Shown here in pieces: positions 7,590 through 13,836 of a DNA stretch of 13,836 nt. The notes under the pieces are model-generated. The model was not told where the DNA came from, made no database searches, and worked only from the letters and a program-made list of their open reading frames with translations. The stretch's first letter is position 1. Every line of letters starts with the position of its first letter. The stretch is taken from assembly GCA_002724505.1 (NCBI GenBank), contig PBOV01000013.1, positions 1 to 13,836 on the forward strand. Reading direction: 5' to 3'. The position numbers and the translations under genes were made by a program. The DNA is from Rhodospirillaceae bacterium (GTDB lineage: Bacteria; Pseudomonadota; Alphaproteobacteria; MPNO01; UBA2964).

Positions 7590-7716
7590 AATCTATCATT
7601 TGTAACAATGGAAGTTATTAAAAATTTCCGGTAATATCGCTCCTTCCAGGAGGCCTCATAGTGTTACTTTCCGCATTCATTTTGTCTCGGATTTTACGTT
7701 GATTGATAATTTGACT

Positions 7717-7739
7717 GGAAAGCGCTCCTAGCACTTTCC
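7717..7739 (-). repeat. 9-bp inverted repeat / RNA hairpin
   Basis: GGAAAGTGC and GCGCTTTCC on the minus strand pair through nine positions (one G-U) around the loop TAGGA. The plus-strand RNA would have one mismatch, so the structure is better as minus-strand RNA, downstream of smpB and upstream of the peroxiredoxin. No U-tract follows. It could be a processing or 3'-end stabilising element. Confidence 0.5.
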
Positions 7740-7872
7740 TGGGATGCAAGTTGGAAATTTAATCCCCCATTTAATAGTCACGCTGTGCCGAGATATTTTT
7801 TGCGTTCTAAAGCAAAGCTTCAAAATTCGCAGAGGCAACTATATCAGGTAATTTTTATATTTTTGAAAGAAG

Positions 7873-8343
7873 TTAACCCTTTTCCCTCATGACCCGGGCT
7901 TTCTGGCGATCCCAGTCTTTTTTCTTTTCAGACTCACGCTTGTCATAGGCGCGTTTACCTTTGGCTAGGCCGAGTTCAAGCTTAGCCATACCTCGTTGAT
8001 TAAAATAGAGTTTGAGGGGTACTAATGTCATACCCTCGCGTTGAATTGAACCAATTAACCGCCCCATCTGCCGACGGTGTAAGAGCAGTTTTCTGGGCCT
8101 CCGTGGTTCATGGTTAAATTGCCCCGCCTGTTTGTACTCGGGGATATAGCTGTTAATGAGAAAAAGTTCTCCACCTTGCTCTGTGGCATAGGATTCGGAA
8201 ATCGTCGCTCGGCCTTCCCGCAAGGATTTTACCTCGCTACCATACAGGACAATTCCGACCTCAAGACTATCCTCTATTGAATAGTTATGGCGTGCCTTCC
8301 GATTTTGCGCGGCTACGCGCACGGCATTAACGTCGCTAACCAT
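7873..8343 (-). CDS. smpB: SsrA-binding protein SmpB
   Basis: SmpB binds tmRNA and delivers it to stalled ribosomes for trans-translation. The 156-residue protein has the OB-fold signature [36 protein letters not shown], and the central [46 protein letters not shown] leads into the basic tail ([17 protein letters not shown]) that reaches into the ribosomal A site. Length matches the family. ATG at 8343 follows the dapA stop by 5 bases with AGGT just upstream, so the two genes are co-transcribed. dapA-smpB is a common alphaproteobacterial pairing. No tmRNA gene is visible in the window. Confidence 0.97.
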   Translation of the reverse strand: MVSDVNAVRVAAQNRKARHNYSIEDSLEVGIVLYGSEVKSLREGRATISESYATEQGGELFLINSYIPEYKQAGQFNHEPRRPRKLLLHRRQMGRLIGSIQREGMTLVPLKLYFNQRGMAKLELGLAKGKRAYDKRESEKKKDWDRQKARVMREKG

Positions 8344-8348
8344 CGTAC

Positions 8349-9224
8349 CTAGTTGAAAAGTCCAGCGGACCTCATGGACTCCTCAACGACCTTTTTACTC
8401 GTGCCCGCAATTGGCGCCAATGGCAGACGGGTGTCCGCCTCACATTTTTTCAATAAGCTTGCTCCATATTTGACCGGCCCAGGGTTTGACTCGCAAAACA
8501 GGTTGGTATGGAGCGGCATAAGCCGCTCATTCAATGTCTGCGCACCGGCTAAATCCCCTTCGCGCCAAGCCCTATGAAAGTCTGACATCTCTTTAGGTGC
8601 AATATTTGCCGTAACAGAAATACATCCAACACCACCCTGCGCCAAAAACCCAATTTGTGTCCCGTCTTCACCGGAGAGCTGAATAAAATCCGGCCCTATC
8701 ATATTTTTTTGCAATGTCGCTCGACCCACGTCATTGGTCGCATCCTTTACGCCTGCAATATTGGGCAACTCCGCTAAACGTGCCATTGTGTCCACAGACA
8801 TGTCTACGATACAGCGCCCCGGGATATTATATATGATGATAGGCAGTTCTACAGCATCGTTGATCGCTTTATAGTGAAGGTACATTCCTTCCTGGGTTGG
8901 TTTATTATAATAGGGAGTTACGATTAAAGCCGCGTCAGCGCCCGCTTCCTTTGCGTGCCTGGTCAACATTATAGCTTCATCGGTTGAATTGGACCCTGCT
9001 CCAGCAATGACTGGAACTCTGCCCTTCGCCACATCAGTACAGATCTCGACAACACGTTTATGTTCGTCGTGACTCAGGGTTGGGGACTCCCCAGTTGTCC
9101 CACACGGCACGACGCCATCGGTACCCTGCTTGATTTGCCAATCGATAAATTGCTCATATGATTTTTCGTCTACACTGCCATTAGCAAAGGGCGTAATGAG
9201 TGCACAAATAGATCCGTGGAACAT
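8349..9224 (-). CDS. dapA: 4-hydroxy-tetrahydrodipicolinate synthase DapA
   Basis: DapA condenses pyruvate and aspartate semialdehyde, committing carbon to diaminopimelate and lysine. The 291-residue class I aldolase has GTTGESPTL at 42-50 with Thr43/Thr44. [17 protein letters not shown] lies at about 105-121, IIYNIPGR at 130-137 with Tyr132 and Arg137, and the Schiff-base Lys160 in [14 protein letters not shown] and [14 protein letters not shown] follow. The Tyr/Lys/Thr/Arg set agrees with true DapA, although other pyruvate aldolases share much of it. Position next to smpB supports DapA. ATG at 9224 has a strong GGGGAG 5 bases upstream. Confidence 0.95.
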   Translation of the reverse strand: MFHGSICALITPFANGSVDEKSYEQFIDWQIKQGTDGVVPCGTTGESPTLSHDEHKRVVEICTDVAKGRVPVIAGAGSNSTDEAIMLTRHAKEAGADAALIVTPYYNKPTQEGMYLHYKAINDAVELPIIIYNIPGRCIVDMSVDTMARLAELPNIAGVKDATNDVGRATLQKNMIGPDFIQLSGEDGTQIGFLAQGGVGCISVTANIAPKEMSDFHRAWREGDLAGAQTLNERLMPLHTNLFCESNPGPVKYGASLLKKCEADTRLPLAPIAGTSKKVVEESMRSAGLFN

Positions 9225-9247
9225 CGATCTCCCCGTAATTTTGTGTT

Positions 9248-9279
9248 TTTCAGCTTAAATAACTGAAGTATTACTGAAA
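9248..9279 (-). repeat. TTCAG/CTGAA repeats in the dapA leader
   Basis: TTTCAG at 9248 on the plus strand faces two downstream CTGAA copies, at 9263 and 9274, about 11 bases apart. Two mutually exclusive short hairpins are therefore possible roughly 25-55 bases upstream of dapA. The stems are only 5-6 bp. The rest of the divergent gap 9225-9423 shows TTGTCA/TTGACA-like hexamers but no confident promoter. Confidence 0.3.
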
Positions 9280-9423
9280 CACGAGAGTAAACTGGTAGGC
9301 GAGACAGGACAAGCATTTGAAACTACGGTGCAATGCGAAACAAAAACCCTCATTAATAGATAAGACTTGTCAAGAGACTAGAAGAAGATTCTTTTTTAAC
9401 TAGGAAATAAGACTGATACAAAT

Positions 9424-10413
9424 ATGAACACCCAAGAGACGTTAATTTGTCATAGGAGTATCATTGCAGCGGCCGAACGATTGGACGGAAAAGTAAGAAA
9501 GACGCCCCTAATTGAGTCCATTCATGCAAACCACCTCTGTGGCGCTCGAGTATTTCTAAAAGCCGAAACCCTTCAGCACTGTGGGTCATTTAAATTTCGT
9601 GGTGCTTACAACTTCGTTTGCCAGCTCTCCAAAGAACAAAAAAGCCAAGGTTTAGTTGCCTACTCTTCTGGTAACCATGCACAGGCAGTTGCAAAGGTTG
9701 CAAATTTAAATGGCATTAGCGCCACTATTGTTATGCCCAAAGATGCTCCAGAAATTAAAATCAAAGCGACAAAAGACTTTGGCGCGAATCTCGTATTATA
9801 TGATCGAAATACAGAATCTCGGGAAACTATCGCAGCTGAAATTGTATCAAGATTAGGGGGCACACTAGTGCCACCTTATGACCATCCAGATACCATTGCC
9901 GGACAGGGAACAGTGGGGTTAGAAATAATAGAACAACTAGACCTGCAGGGTTGTAAGCCAGACATCGTTATAGTTCCGTGCAGCGGCGGCGGACTTGTTG
10001 CCGGCATCGCGATTATTATAAAACATGCGTTTCCTAAGGCAGAAGTTTACGCCGTAGAGCCTGAAGGATTTGACGACACAAGAAGATCGCTTCTAAGTGG
10101 TAAATTTGAAAGAATCAAAGAAAACCAAAAATCAATTTGCGATGCCTTGCTTGTACCTACACCGGGTCAAATTACCTTTCCAATCAATAAAAGTCTTTTA
10201 AGTGGTGGAATTACTGTTACTGATAAGATGGTAGAGAGAGCCATGGCCTTTGCTTTTCTGCATGAGAAACTAGTTTTAGAGCCAGGAGGGGCTGCAGCAT
10301 TGGCGGCGATATTTAATCACAGACAACTCGTTAAAGGTAAAACTGCTATTGCTATTCTTTCAGGTGGTAATGTTGATCCACGCACTTTTGAAATGGCAAT
10401 CAAACAAAATTAA
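9424..10413 (+). CDS. PLP-dependent threonine/serine dehydratase family enzyme
   Basis: This 329-residue fold-type II PLP enzyme has no C-terminal ACT-like regulatory domain, so it is catabolic or racemase-like and not a biosynthetic IlvA. The PLP Schiff-base Lys57 lies in GSFKFRGA (54-61). SSGNHAQAVAK, the phosphate-binding loop SGGGLVAG, LEPGGAAALAA and the C-terminal LSGGNVDP complete the signature. Related enzymes include threonine ammonia-lyase, serine racemase/dehydratase and 3-hydroxyaspartate ammonia-lyase; sequence alone does not separate them. The ATG at 9424 has only a distant AGGAAATAAG upstream. It is divergent from dapA and convergent with the enolase-superfamily gene, whose stop is 16 bases beyond its own. 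Confidence 0.9.
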   Translation: MNTQETLICHRSIIAAAERLDGKVRKTPLIESIHANHLCGARVFLKAETLQHCGSFKFRGAYNFVCQLSKEQKSQGLVAYSSGNHAQAVAKVANLNGISATIVMPKDAPEIKIKATKDFGANLVLYDRNTESRETIAAEIVSRLGGTLVPPYDHPDTIAGQGTVGLEIIEQLDLQGCKPDIVIVPCSGGGLVAGIAIIIKHAFPKAEVYAVEPEGFDDTRRSLLSGKFERIKENQKSICDALLVPTPGQITFPINKSLLSGGITVTDKMVERAMAFAFLHEKLVLEPGGAAALAAIFNHRQLVKGKTAIAILSGGNVDPRTFEMAIKQN

Positions 10414-10429
10414 TTAGTTGTTGACCTTT

Positions 10430-11515
10430 TTAGGGATCAATTTGGAATTTATCCCTTACACCCTCCGCCCAACTTAACCCATGGCCTGGAAGATCAGAGG
10501 GACTAATTTGCCCTTGCTCATCCATATCTACTGGTGAATCAAAAAGGGGTTCAAGAAGAGGAAAATGCTCCAGCCATTTCACAGCGGGGGCCGCCGCTGC
10601 CACATGAACGAATAAAGCAGGGAGGAAATGCGGGGCGACGACTAAACCAAAATAATTCGCGACAGTAGCTACGCGCATGGTTTCTGTAATTCCTCCTATC
10701 ATGGCGAGATCAGGTTGCACGACCGCGCAACATCTTGAATCAAAGAAAGGGCCAAACTCAGCTAACCCCTGACAATGCTCACCCGTTGCTAATGGCACAG
10801 GTGACATTGATGCTAGTGAAACGTAACCTCCAATGTCATCTGCACAAAGGGGTTCCTCCAGCCAAGTTAGGTTGTACTCTGCACAAGCATTAGCAAGTCT
10901 CGTAGCCGAGAGGAGGTCGCACTTCTCATTGGCGTCTCCCATAATACTAATATGCTCTGGAACGGCTTCAGAAACGGCTTTGAGTCGTTCAATATCCGCG
11001 CTATTGCCTGCGAAACGGAGTTTTACAGCGGAACACCCTTGCTCTACATATGACAAGGCTTGCTGAACTGCTTCTTCGGGAACCTGCGCCGGTCCAAATC
11101 CACCACTACCATAAACGGGGATGGCTCGAGGCGCACCACCAAGGGACTCTGCTAACGTCAGATCTTGGCTTTTCGCCCATAAATCCCATGAAGCAACATC
11201 TATCGCAGCTATCGCAATATAACCCGTACCGCGACCGAGCCGATTTAGCGAAGCAGACAAGCGGGCCCATAACGATGCGGGTGGAATTTGTTTTTTTCCT
11301 TCTACAAAATCCTTTAAAAGACGAATAGTCGTCACTAGAACTGCTTCACCACCGCCGCCCAGCACGTAACTAAAACCCATACCCGTCTCTCCGGTAGACG
11401 ATTTTAGTTCGACTACAATAAGGTCTACCTCAGTAACACCCGATCCCCCAGTCGCGCCCGGTAACGGGTAACGCCAAAGCTCTGCCTTAGCGGTTTCTAT
11501 AATTCCGGCTATCAT
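10430..11515 (-). CDS. Mandelate racemase/muconate lactonizing (enolase superfamily) enzyme
   Basis: A 361-residue enolase-superfamily protein with the N-terminal capping domain (about 1-130) and a TIM barrel. Mg ligands are Asp194 (MGDANE), Glu220 (WLEEP) and Glu246 (TGEH). The acid/base set of the mandelate racemase subgroup is present: Lys165 (VKLR, with Arg167 in the second basic position) on one face and the Asp269/His296 dyad (QPDL, APHF) on the other. That pattern suits proton abstraction next to a carboxylate, most often an acid-sugar dehydratase or an epimerase. The actual substrate is unknown. ATG at 11515 has AAGGAG 9 bases upstream. It lies 21 bases after the riboflavin-kinase-like gene on the same strand. 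Confidence 0.9.
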   Translation of the reverse strand: MIAGIIETAKAELWRYPLPGATGGSGVTEVDLIVVELKSSTGETGMGFSYVLGGGGEAVLVTTIRLLKDFVEGKKQIPPASLWARLSASLNRLGRGTGYIAIAAIDVASWDLWAKSQDLTLAESLGGAPRAIPVYGSGGFGPAQVPEEAVQQALSYVEQGCSAVKLRFAGNSADIERLKAVSEAVPEHISIMGDANEKCDLLSATRLANACAEYNLTWLEEPLCADDIGGYVSLASMSPVPLATGEHCQGLAEFGPFFDSRCCAVVQPDLAMIGGITETMRVATVANYFGLVVAPHFLPALFVHVAAAAPAVKWLEHFPLLEPLFDSPVDMDEQGQISPSDLPGHGLSWAEGVRDKFQIDP

Positions 11516-11536
11516 TGAACGCGGCTCCTTACTGCC

Positions 11537-11935
11537 TCAATTTCGATAAATTTCAATTTCCACCGCATCACCATCTTCAAGGGAAAGTGTCTCCCTTACG
11601 TTTACAGAAGCCACAAGTTCCAACTGATCAGCTGGGTATTCTTTGACTTCTGGTAAAACTATAGCAGCGTTAATCCTTCCACCAATTTTGGCTTTATAAC
11701 ATAGCGAATTACACCAGTCAGGATTAGGGGGTCGAAGTGATTTTTCTGGCGACGCCTTTAAACGTTTCCATGTCTTCAAATCCTTTTTCGATGATAAAAC
11801 TACATTAACGGTCCCGGGAAAAGGGTCACAACCAAGCAGCTCACTGAACGCTAACTTAACCCATTTTATTTCAGTAAATCCGGTAGCCTTACCCAGACCT
11901 GTAACAATTTTACCAGTTAAAAATTCGCTTCGCAT
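11537..11935 (-). CDS. DUF120 protein, CTP-dependent riboflavin kinase (archaeal RibK type)
   Basis: A 132-residue stand-alone DUF120 domain. In archaea this family phosphorylates riboflavin to FMN using CTP instead of ATP. Visible signatures are LTGKIVTGLGKATGF (6-20), DPFPGTVNVVL (37-47) with the Thr42/Asn44 pair expected to bind Mg-nucleotide, and the C-terminal LELVASVNVRETLSLEDGD (105-123). There is no N-terminal helix-turn-helix as seen in some archaeal fusions. Bacteria normally use the unrelated RibF, so this is likely an acquired or accessory kinase, or a relative with another substrate. ATG at 11935 has GGAA about 10 bases upstream. It is probably co-transcribed with the enolase-superfamily gene. 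Confidence 0.85.
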   Translation of the reverse strand: MRSEFLTGKIVTGLGKATGFTEIKWVKLAFSELLGCDPFPGTVNVVLSSKKDLKTWKRLKASPEKSLRPPNPDWCNSLCYKAKIGGRINAAIVLPEVKEYPADQLELVASVNVRETLSLEDGDAVEIEIYRN

Positions 11936-11978
11936 TTAAACCGTTCCAAGTTTATCTTTTATAAAATTAATTTAAGCC
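11936..11978. promoter_or_regulatory. 43-base divergent promoter gap
   Basis: The DUF120 gene (minus) and the TauE/SafE gene (plus) start only 43 bases apart. In the middle, CTTTTATAAAATT offers a TATAAA -10-like hexamer on the plus strand and nearly its mirror on the other. Any promoters must overlap each other or extend into the opposite gene. Assignment is tentative. Confidence 0.3.
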
Positions 11979-12733
11979 ATGAATGAATTATTATACTACC
12001 CCAACGAGATTTGGACCTTCAATATGACTTTAGCCGCGTTGGTCGCGGTTCCTGGCGGCCTTATACAAGGCTATGCAGGTTTTGGGGGGCGCTGATTTCT
12101 CTACCGTTTTTTGTGTTGTTATTTGGACCTGTAACAGGATTTGCCATGATTCTTATCGTCATGTTCCTAATTCAGGCGTCACTTATCCCAAAAGCGGCCC
12201 CTAAGGCTGATTGGAAGGAAATATGTCCACTCGCCGGAGCCAGTGCAATTACCATGAGCCTTGGTATTCTTTTTCTAGTAACGGCTGACCCAACTTTCAT
12301 TAAGAAGGGGATGGGGGTTTTTATTATATTAATTGCTCTCTTCATGATATCGGGCTGGAGCTATAAGGGTAAAAAACGATATTTAGTTGGAATAACAACA
12401 GGCGCAATTGCAGGTGGAATTACCGGTGGCTTCGGCGTCGCCGCCTTTCCTCTCAGCGGACTCTATTTTCATAGCTCATCTTCGAGACAAGAAACCATTC
12501 GAGGCAATGTCCTTATGGCGCTTGCCAGCAACCTTGTCATCGCCATAGTTGGTCTTTCCATCCAAGGTATTTACCAACCAACCTTAATTACAAGAGCTCT
12601 CGTTATTGCACCCATTTTTGTTTGCAGCGCATTTTTAGGCCAGTTTTTATTTAACTACGCGCCGGTGAATTGGTTCAAGCCAGTCATCTATACCATATTA
12701 ATTTTAAGCGCTATTACCTTATTAATAACTTAA
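11979..12733 (+). CDS. TauE/SafE (TSUP) family membrane transporter, apparent frameshift at a G6 run
   Basis: TSUP proteins move sulfite, sulfoacetate or other organic anions across the inner membrane. The C-terminal 215 residues show several hydrophobic helices (ISLPFFVLLFGPVTGFAMIL, GVFIILIALFMISGW, ITTGAIAGGITGGFGVAAFP, NVLMALASNLVIAIVGL, and the final VIYTILILSAITLLIT). The natural start ATG 11979 is in another frame. It encodes MNELLYYPNE then LAALVAVPGGLIQGYAGFGG and meets TGA at 12093. Losing one G in the run 12084-12089 explains this exactly: with seven G the protein continues GFGG-ALISLPFF, the standard family junction. A start at 12011 gives an out-of-place N terminus. This is either a sequence error, a recent inactivation or -1 slippage. 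Transported substrate unknown. Confidence 0.8.
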
Positions 12734-13082
12734 TTTCGATTATCTAGTAATGCGTCGAACCACTAATATTTTAGCTTTTGCTGCGGTCATCTTTTTAGGT
12801 TTTTAGGTGCTTATTTTAAGCAATGGGCCGTAAAATTTTGAAAATTATCTCGCAGTGGTATTTTATATAAATGGACGGCCCGGGATTTTTTCTCCCGCCT
12901 CCTCGTGATACCGCCGGGAATTTTAGTATTTATGAGAATGGGGCTCCTTATTTATAGAAAATATGGTAGTTTTTCTCTGAGTAATAATAAGAAAGATTTA
13001 AAACTTTTTGGTACAATATTGTTACAAAATAACAGTCAGGAAAATAAAATAAATTTATACTTTATTTTTTATCAATAGGTTA
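12734..13082. other. 349-base AT-rich intergenic region before tRNA-Gly
   Basis: No supported gene. It holds a tandem 8-base repeat TTTTTAGG (inside 12792-12807), three alternating CGGGA/TCCCG elements (12881-12919), an inverted repeat TGTTA-CAAAA-TAACA near 13020, and a TATACT -10-like hexamer about 25 bases upstream of the tRNA. Short open frames of 18, 28 and 48 codons occur at 12750, 12872 and 12932; none has a recognisable product. Confidence 0.5.
12881..12919 (+). repeat. Alternating CGGGA/TCCCG/CGGGA elements
   Basis: CGGGA (12881-12885), TCCCG (12893-12897) and CGGGA (12915-12919) allow the middle element to pair with either neighbour. The two 5-bp hairpins are mutually exclusive, with loops of 7 and 17 bases. 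The area is GC-rich inside AT-rich DNA. A T-run follows the first copy but lies in the loop. Confidence 0.35.
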
Positions 13083-13157
13083 GCGGGTGTAGCTCAGTGG
13101 TAGAGCACGAGCTTCCCAAGCTCGGTGTCGAGGGTTCGATTCCCTCTACCCGCTCCA
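13083..13157 (+). tRNA. tRNA-Gly (anticodon CCC), CCA encoded
   Basis: A complete cloverleaf. The acceptor stem GCGGGTG/TACCCGC closes with a final G-U. The D arm is GCTC...GAGC, and the anticodon stem CGAGC/GCTCG encloses the loop TTCCCAA (anticodon CCC, reading GGG). The T arm is GAGGG-TTCGATT-CCCTC, followed by discriminator T and genomic CCA. A CCC anticodon tRNA is the dedicated decoder of glycine GGG codons. Confidence 0.97.
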
Positions 13158-13254
13158 ACTTATTAAAAATATTGCCAAAATTTTGCTGCGGATTGCTCTA
13201 AAGATCAACTTTGAGATTTTCTTCAGCAATATTCAATCAAACGCTCCCAAATTA

Positions 13255-13275
13255 TCTCATAATTTTGATATGAGA
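13255..13275. repeat. 7-bp inverted repeat between tRNA-Gly and the CoA-transferase gene
   Basis: TCTCATA and TATGAGA flank the 7-base loop ATTTTGA. It lies in the 202-base gap between the tRNA 3' end and the convergent CoA-transferase 3' end. There is no adjoining T-run, so at best it is a weak bidirectional transcription end. Nothing else is evident in the gap apart from a CAAAATTTTG palindrome at 13176. Confidence 0.4.
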
Positions 13276-13359
13276 ATTTAACATTTAGTCAATGGGTTAG
13301 TTTTTTGGCACCAAACCTAATCACGCGTTGGAGTTTTAAAAATACAACCTTTAAAGTGG

Positions 13360-13836
13360 TCAAATAATTTTATTAGTCCGCAATTTTTCTATTGCTGCCT
13401 CGTCCATGCCAAGCTCTTCGCGCAACACATCCTCTGTATGACTACCCAAAACTGGCGGGGAGTGTCGGTATGTAACTGGGGTAGCAGAAAGCCGCAGAGG
13501 GCTCGCCACCAAGGGAATTTCCCGACCGGCAAGCGCCTCATGTGGCATGTTAATAACCATCCCCCTATCCCGGATATGAGGGTCAGCGAAAACCTGTTCC
13601 ACGGTGTTGATCGGACCACATCCGATGGTCAGTTTTTCTAACTCAGACAACCACTCTTGCGATGATTTAGAGACCAGTACCGGCTCCATTGCCTCAATCA
13701 GTAGTTCGCGGTTTTGCACTCGAGCACCGTTCGTGGCAAATCGTTCATCTTCTGCTAGCTCTATGCAATCTGCGAATTCACAAAACCGGCGAAATTGTAG
13801 GTCGTTACCGATAGTCAACATTATATGTCCATCCGC
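13360..13836 (-). CDS. CaiB/BaiF-type (family III) CoA-transferase, C-terminal part, 5' end outside the window
   Basis: Family III CoA-transferases move CoA between carboxylates, for example formyl-CoA, carnitine-CoA or succinyl-CoA systems. The visible 158 residues start ADGHIMLTIGNDLQF, the conserved C-terminal-half motif (DGxLxxAxGND). The frame is open to the window edge, so the Met at 13821 is internal and not the start. DERFATNGARVQNRELL and the C-terminal VLGSHTEDVLREELGM support the family. The catalytic Asp lies upstream and is not visible. Substrate cannot be assigned. The gene ends convergently with tRNA-Gly. Confidence 0.92.
   Translation of the reverse strand, partial: ADGHIMLTIGNDLQFRRFCEFADCIELAEDERFATNGARVQNRELLIEAMEPVLVSKSSQEWLSELEKLTIGCGPINTVEQVFADPHIRDRGMVINMPHEALAGREIPLVASPLRLSATPVTYRHSPPVLGSHTEDVLREELGMDEAAIEKLRTNKII

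Larger units (their letters stand above)
7543..7872. other. 330-base spacer between smpB and the peroxiredoxin
   Basis: This gap has no convincing gene. On the minus strand it contains a 9-bp hairpin (7717-7739), a smaller CTCCT/AGGAG inverted repeat (7640-7652) and the candidate -10 above. One short open frame is also present, 46 codons without a stop and containing the 20-codon ATG reading MNAESNTMRPPGRSDITGNF; I do not recognise it. There is no T-run after either hairpin, so neither is a classic intrinsic terminator. Confidence 0.5.

Noticed and set aside
7273..7590. Plus-strand 105-codon open frame
   Set aside because: It lies opposite the peroxiredoxin frame, whose protein is clearly recognisable on the minus strand. 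The plus-strand product resembles nothing and has no ribosome binding site.
9360..9385. TTGACA on the minus strand as a dapA promoter -35
   Set aside because: The hexamer is perfect, but no acceptable -10 stands 15-19 bases downstream and it is about 150 bases from dapA.
10414..10429. Terminator between the dehydratase and the enolase-type gene
   Set aside because: The 16-base convergent gap has a CTTTTT run but no stem to go with it.
12872..12958. 28-codon open frame starting MDGPGFFLPPPRD
   Set aside because: Too short, no Shine-Dalgarno, and a TAA directly before the ATG. It overlaps the CGGGA/TCCCG inverted repeats, which explain its composition.
12932..13078. 48-codon open frame just before tRNA-Gly
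   Set aside because: Its composition is extremely AT-rich (Lys/Asn/Phe/Ile), it resembles no known family, and it covers the region where the tRNA promoter must lie. A GGGAA upstream is the only support.
1..13836. CRISPR array, insertion sequence, prophage or toxin-antitoxin system
   Set aside because: No spaced direct repeats, transposase-like genes, terminal inverted repeats, integrase or att-like duplication of the tRNA 3' end were seen on reading either strand.

Overview
The window looks like chromosomal DNA of an AT-rich alphaproteobacterium, probably an uncultivated free-living lineage. On the minus strand it carries the housekeeping run typical of that class: dapA, smpB, then folK, rpoZ, rsh (relA/spoT), pdxJ and acpS. 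The bifunctional Rsh begins MIRQYELVDR, as alphaproteobacterial Rsh proteins do. The class assignment rests on gene order and protein resemblance. The uncultivated, free-living status is inference.

Layout. Positions 40-5605 are a minus-strand block read from right to left: folK, rpoZ, rsh, a metal-dependent amidohydrolase, pdxJ, acpS. Genes are closely spaced, and pdxJ and acpS share one base. From 5812 to 7099 two plus-strand genes encode a LabA-like NYN-domain protein and a family 5 (UDGb-type) uracil-DNA glycosylase. From 7096 to 9224 the minus strand carries dapA, smpB and, after a 330-base spacer, a peroxiredoxin. Conventional ORF calling misses this peroxiredoxin because an in-frame TGA lies exactly at the peroxidatic cysteine codon. 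From 9424 come a plus-strand PLP-dependent threonine/serine dehydratase-like enzyme, then minus-strand genes for an archaeal-type (DUF120) CTP-dependent riboflavin kinase and a mandelate-racemase-type enolase-superfamily enzyme. A divergent TauE/SafE-type transporter follows, with a frameshift at a run of six G. The right end holds a tRNA-Gly(CCC) gene and the C-terminal part of a CaiB/BaiF-type CoA-transferase that runs off the edge.

Main discovery candidate: the peroxiredoxin at 7096-7542 (minus). It has 45 sense codons, TGA, then 102 further well-conserved sense codons and a TAA. The TGA replaces the active-site Cys. An 8-bp stem with a 7-base loop that has G at its second position starts 14 bases after the TGA, which fits a bacterial SECIS element. 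The simplest reading is a selenocysteine-containing 1-Sec peroxiredoxin. It would require selA, selB, selC and selD elsewhere in the genome, and none is in this window. A recent nonsense mutation or a base-call error is the alternative.

How the genes fit together: most are core functions. These are the stringent response and RNA polymerase (rsh, rpoZ), cofactor synthesis (pdxJ, acpS, folK), lysine and cell-wall precursor synthesis (dapA), trans-translation (smpB) and DNA repair (UDG). The right third is accessory metabolism (dehydratase, enolase-superfamily enzyme, flavin kinase, transporter, CoA-transferase).
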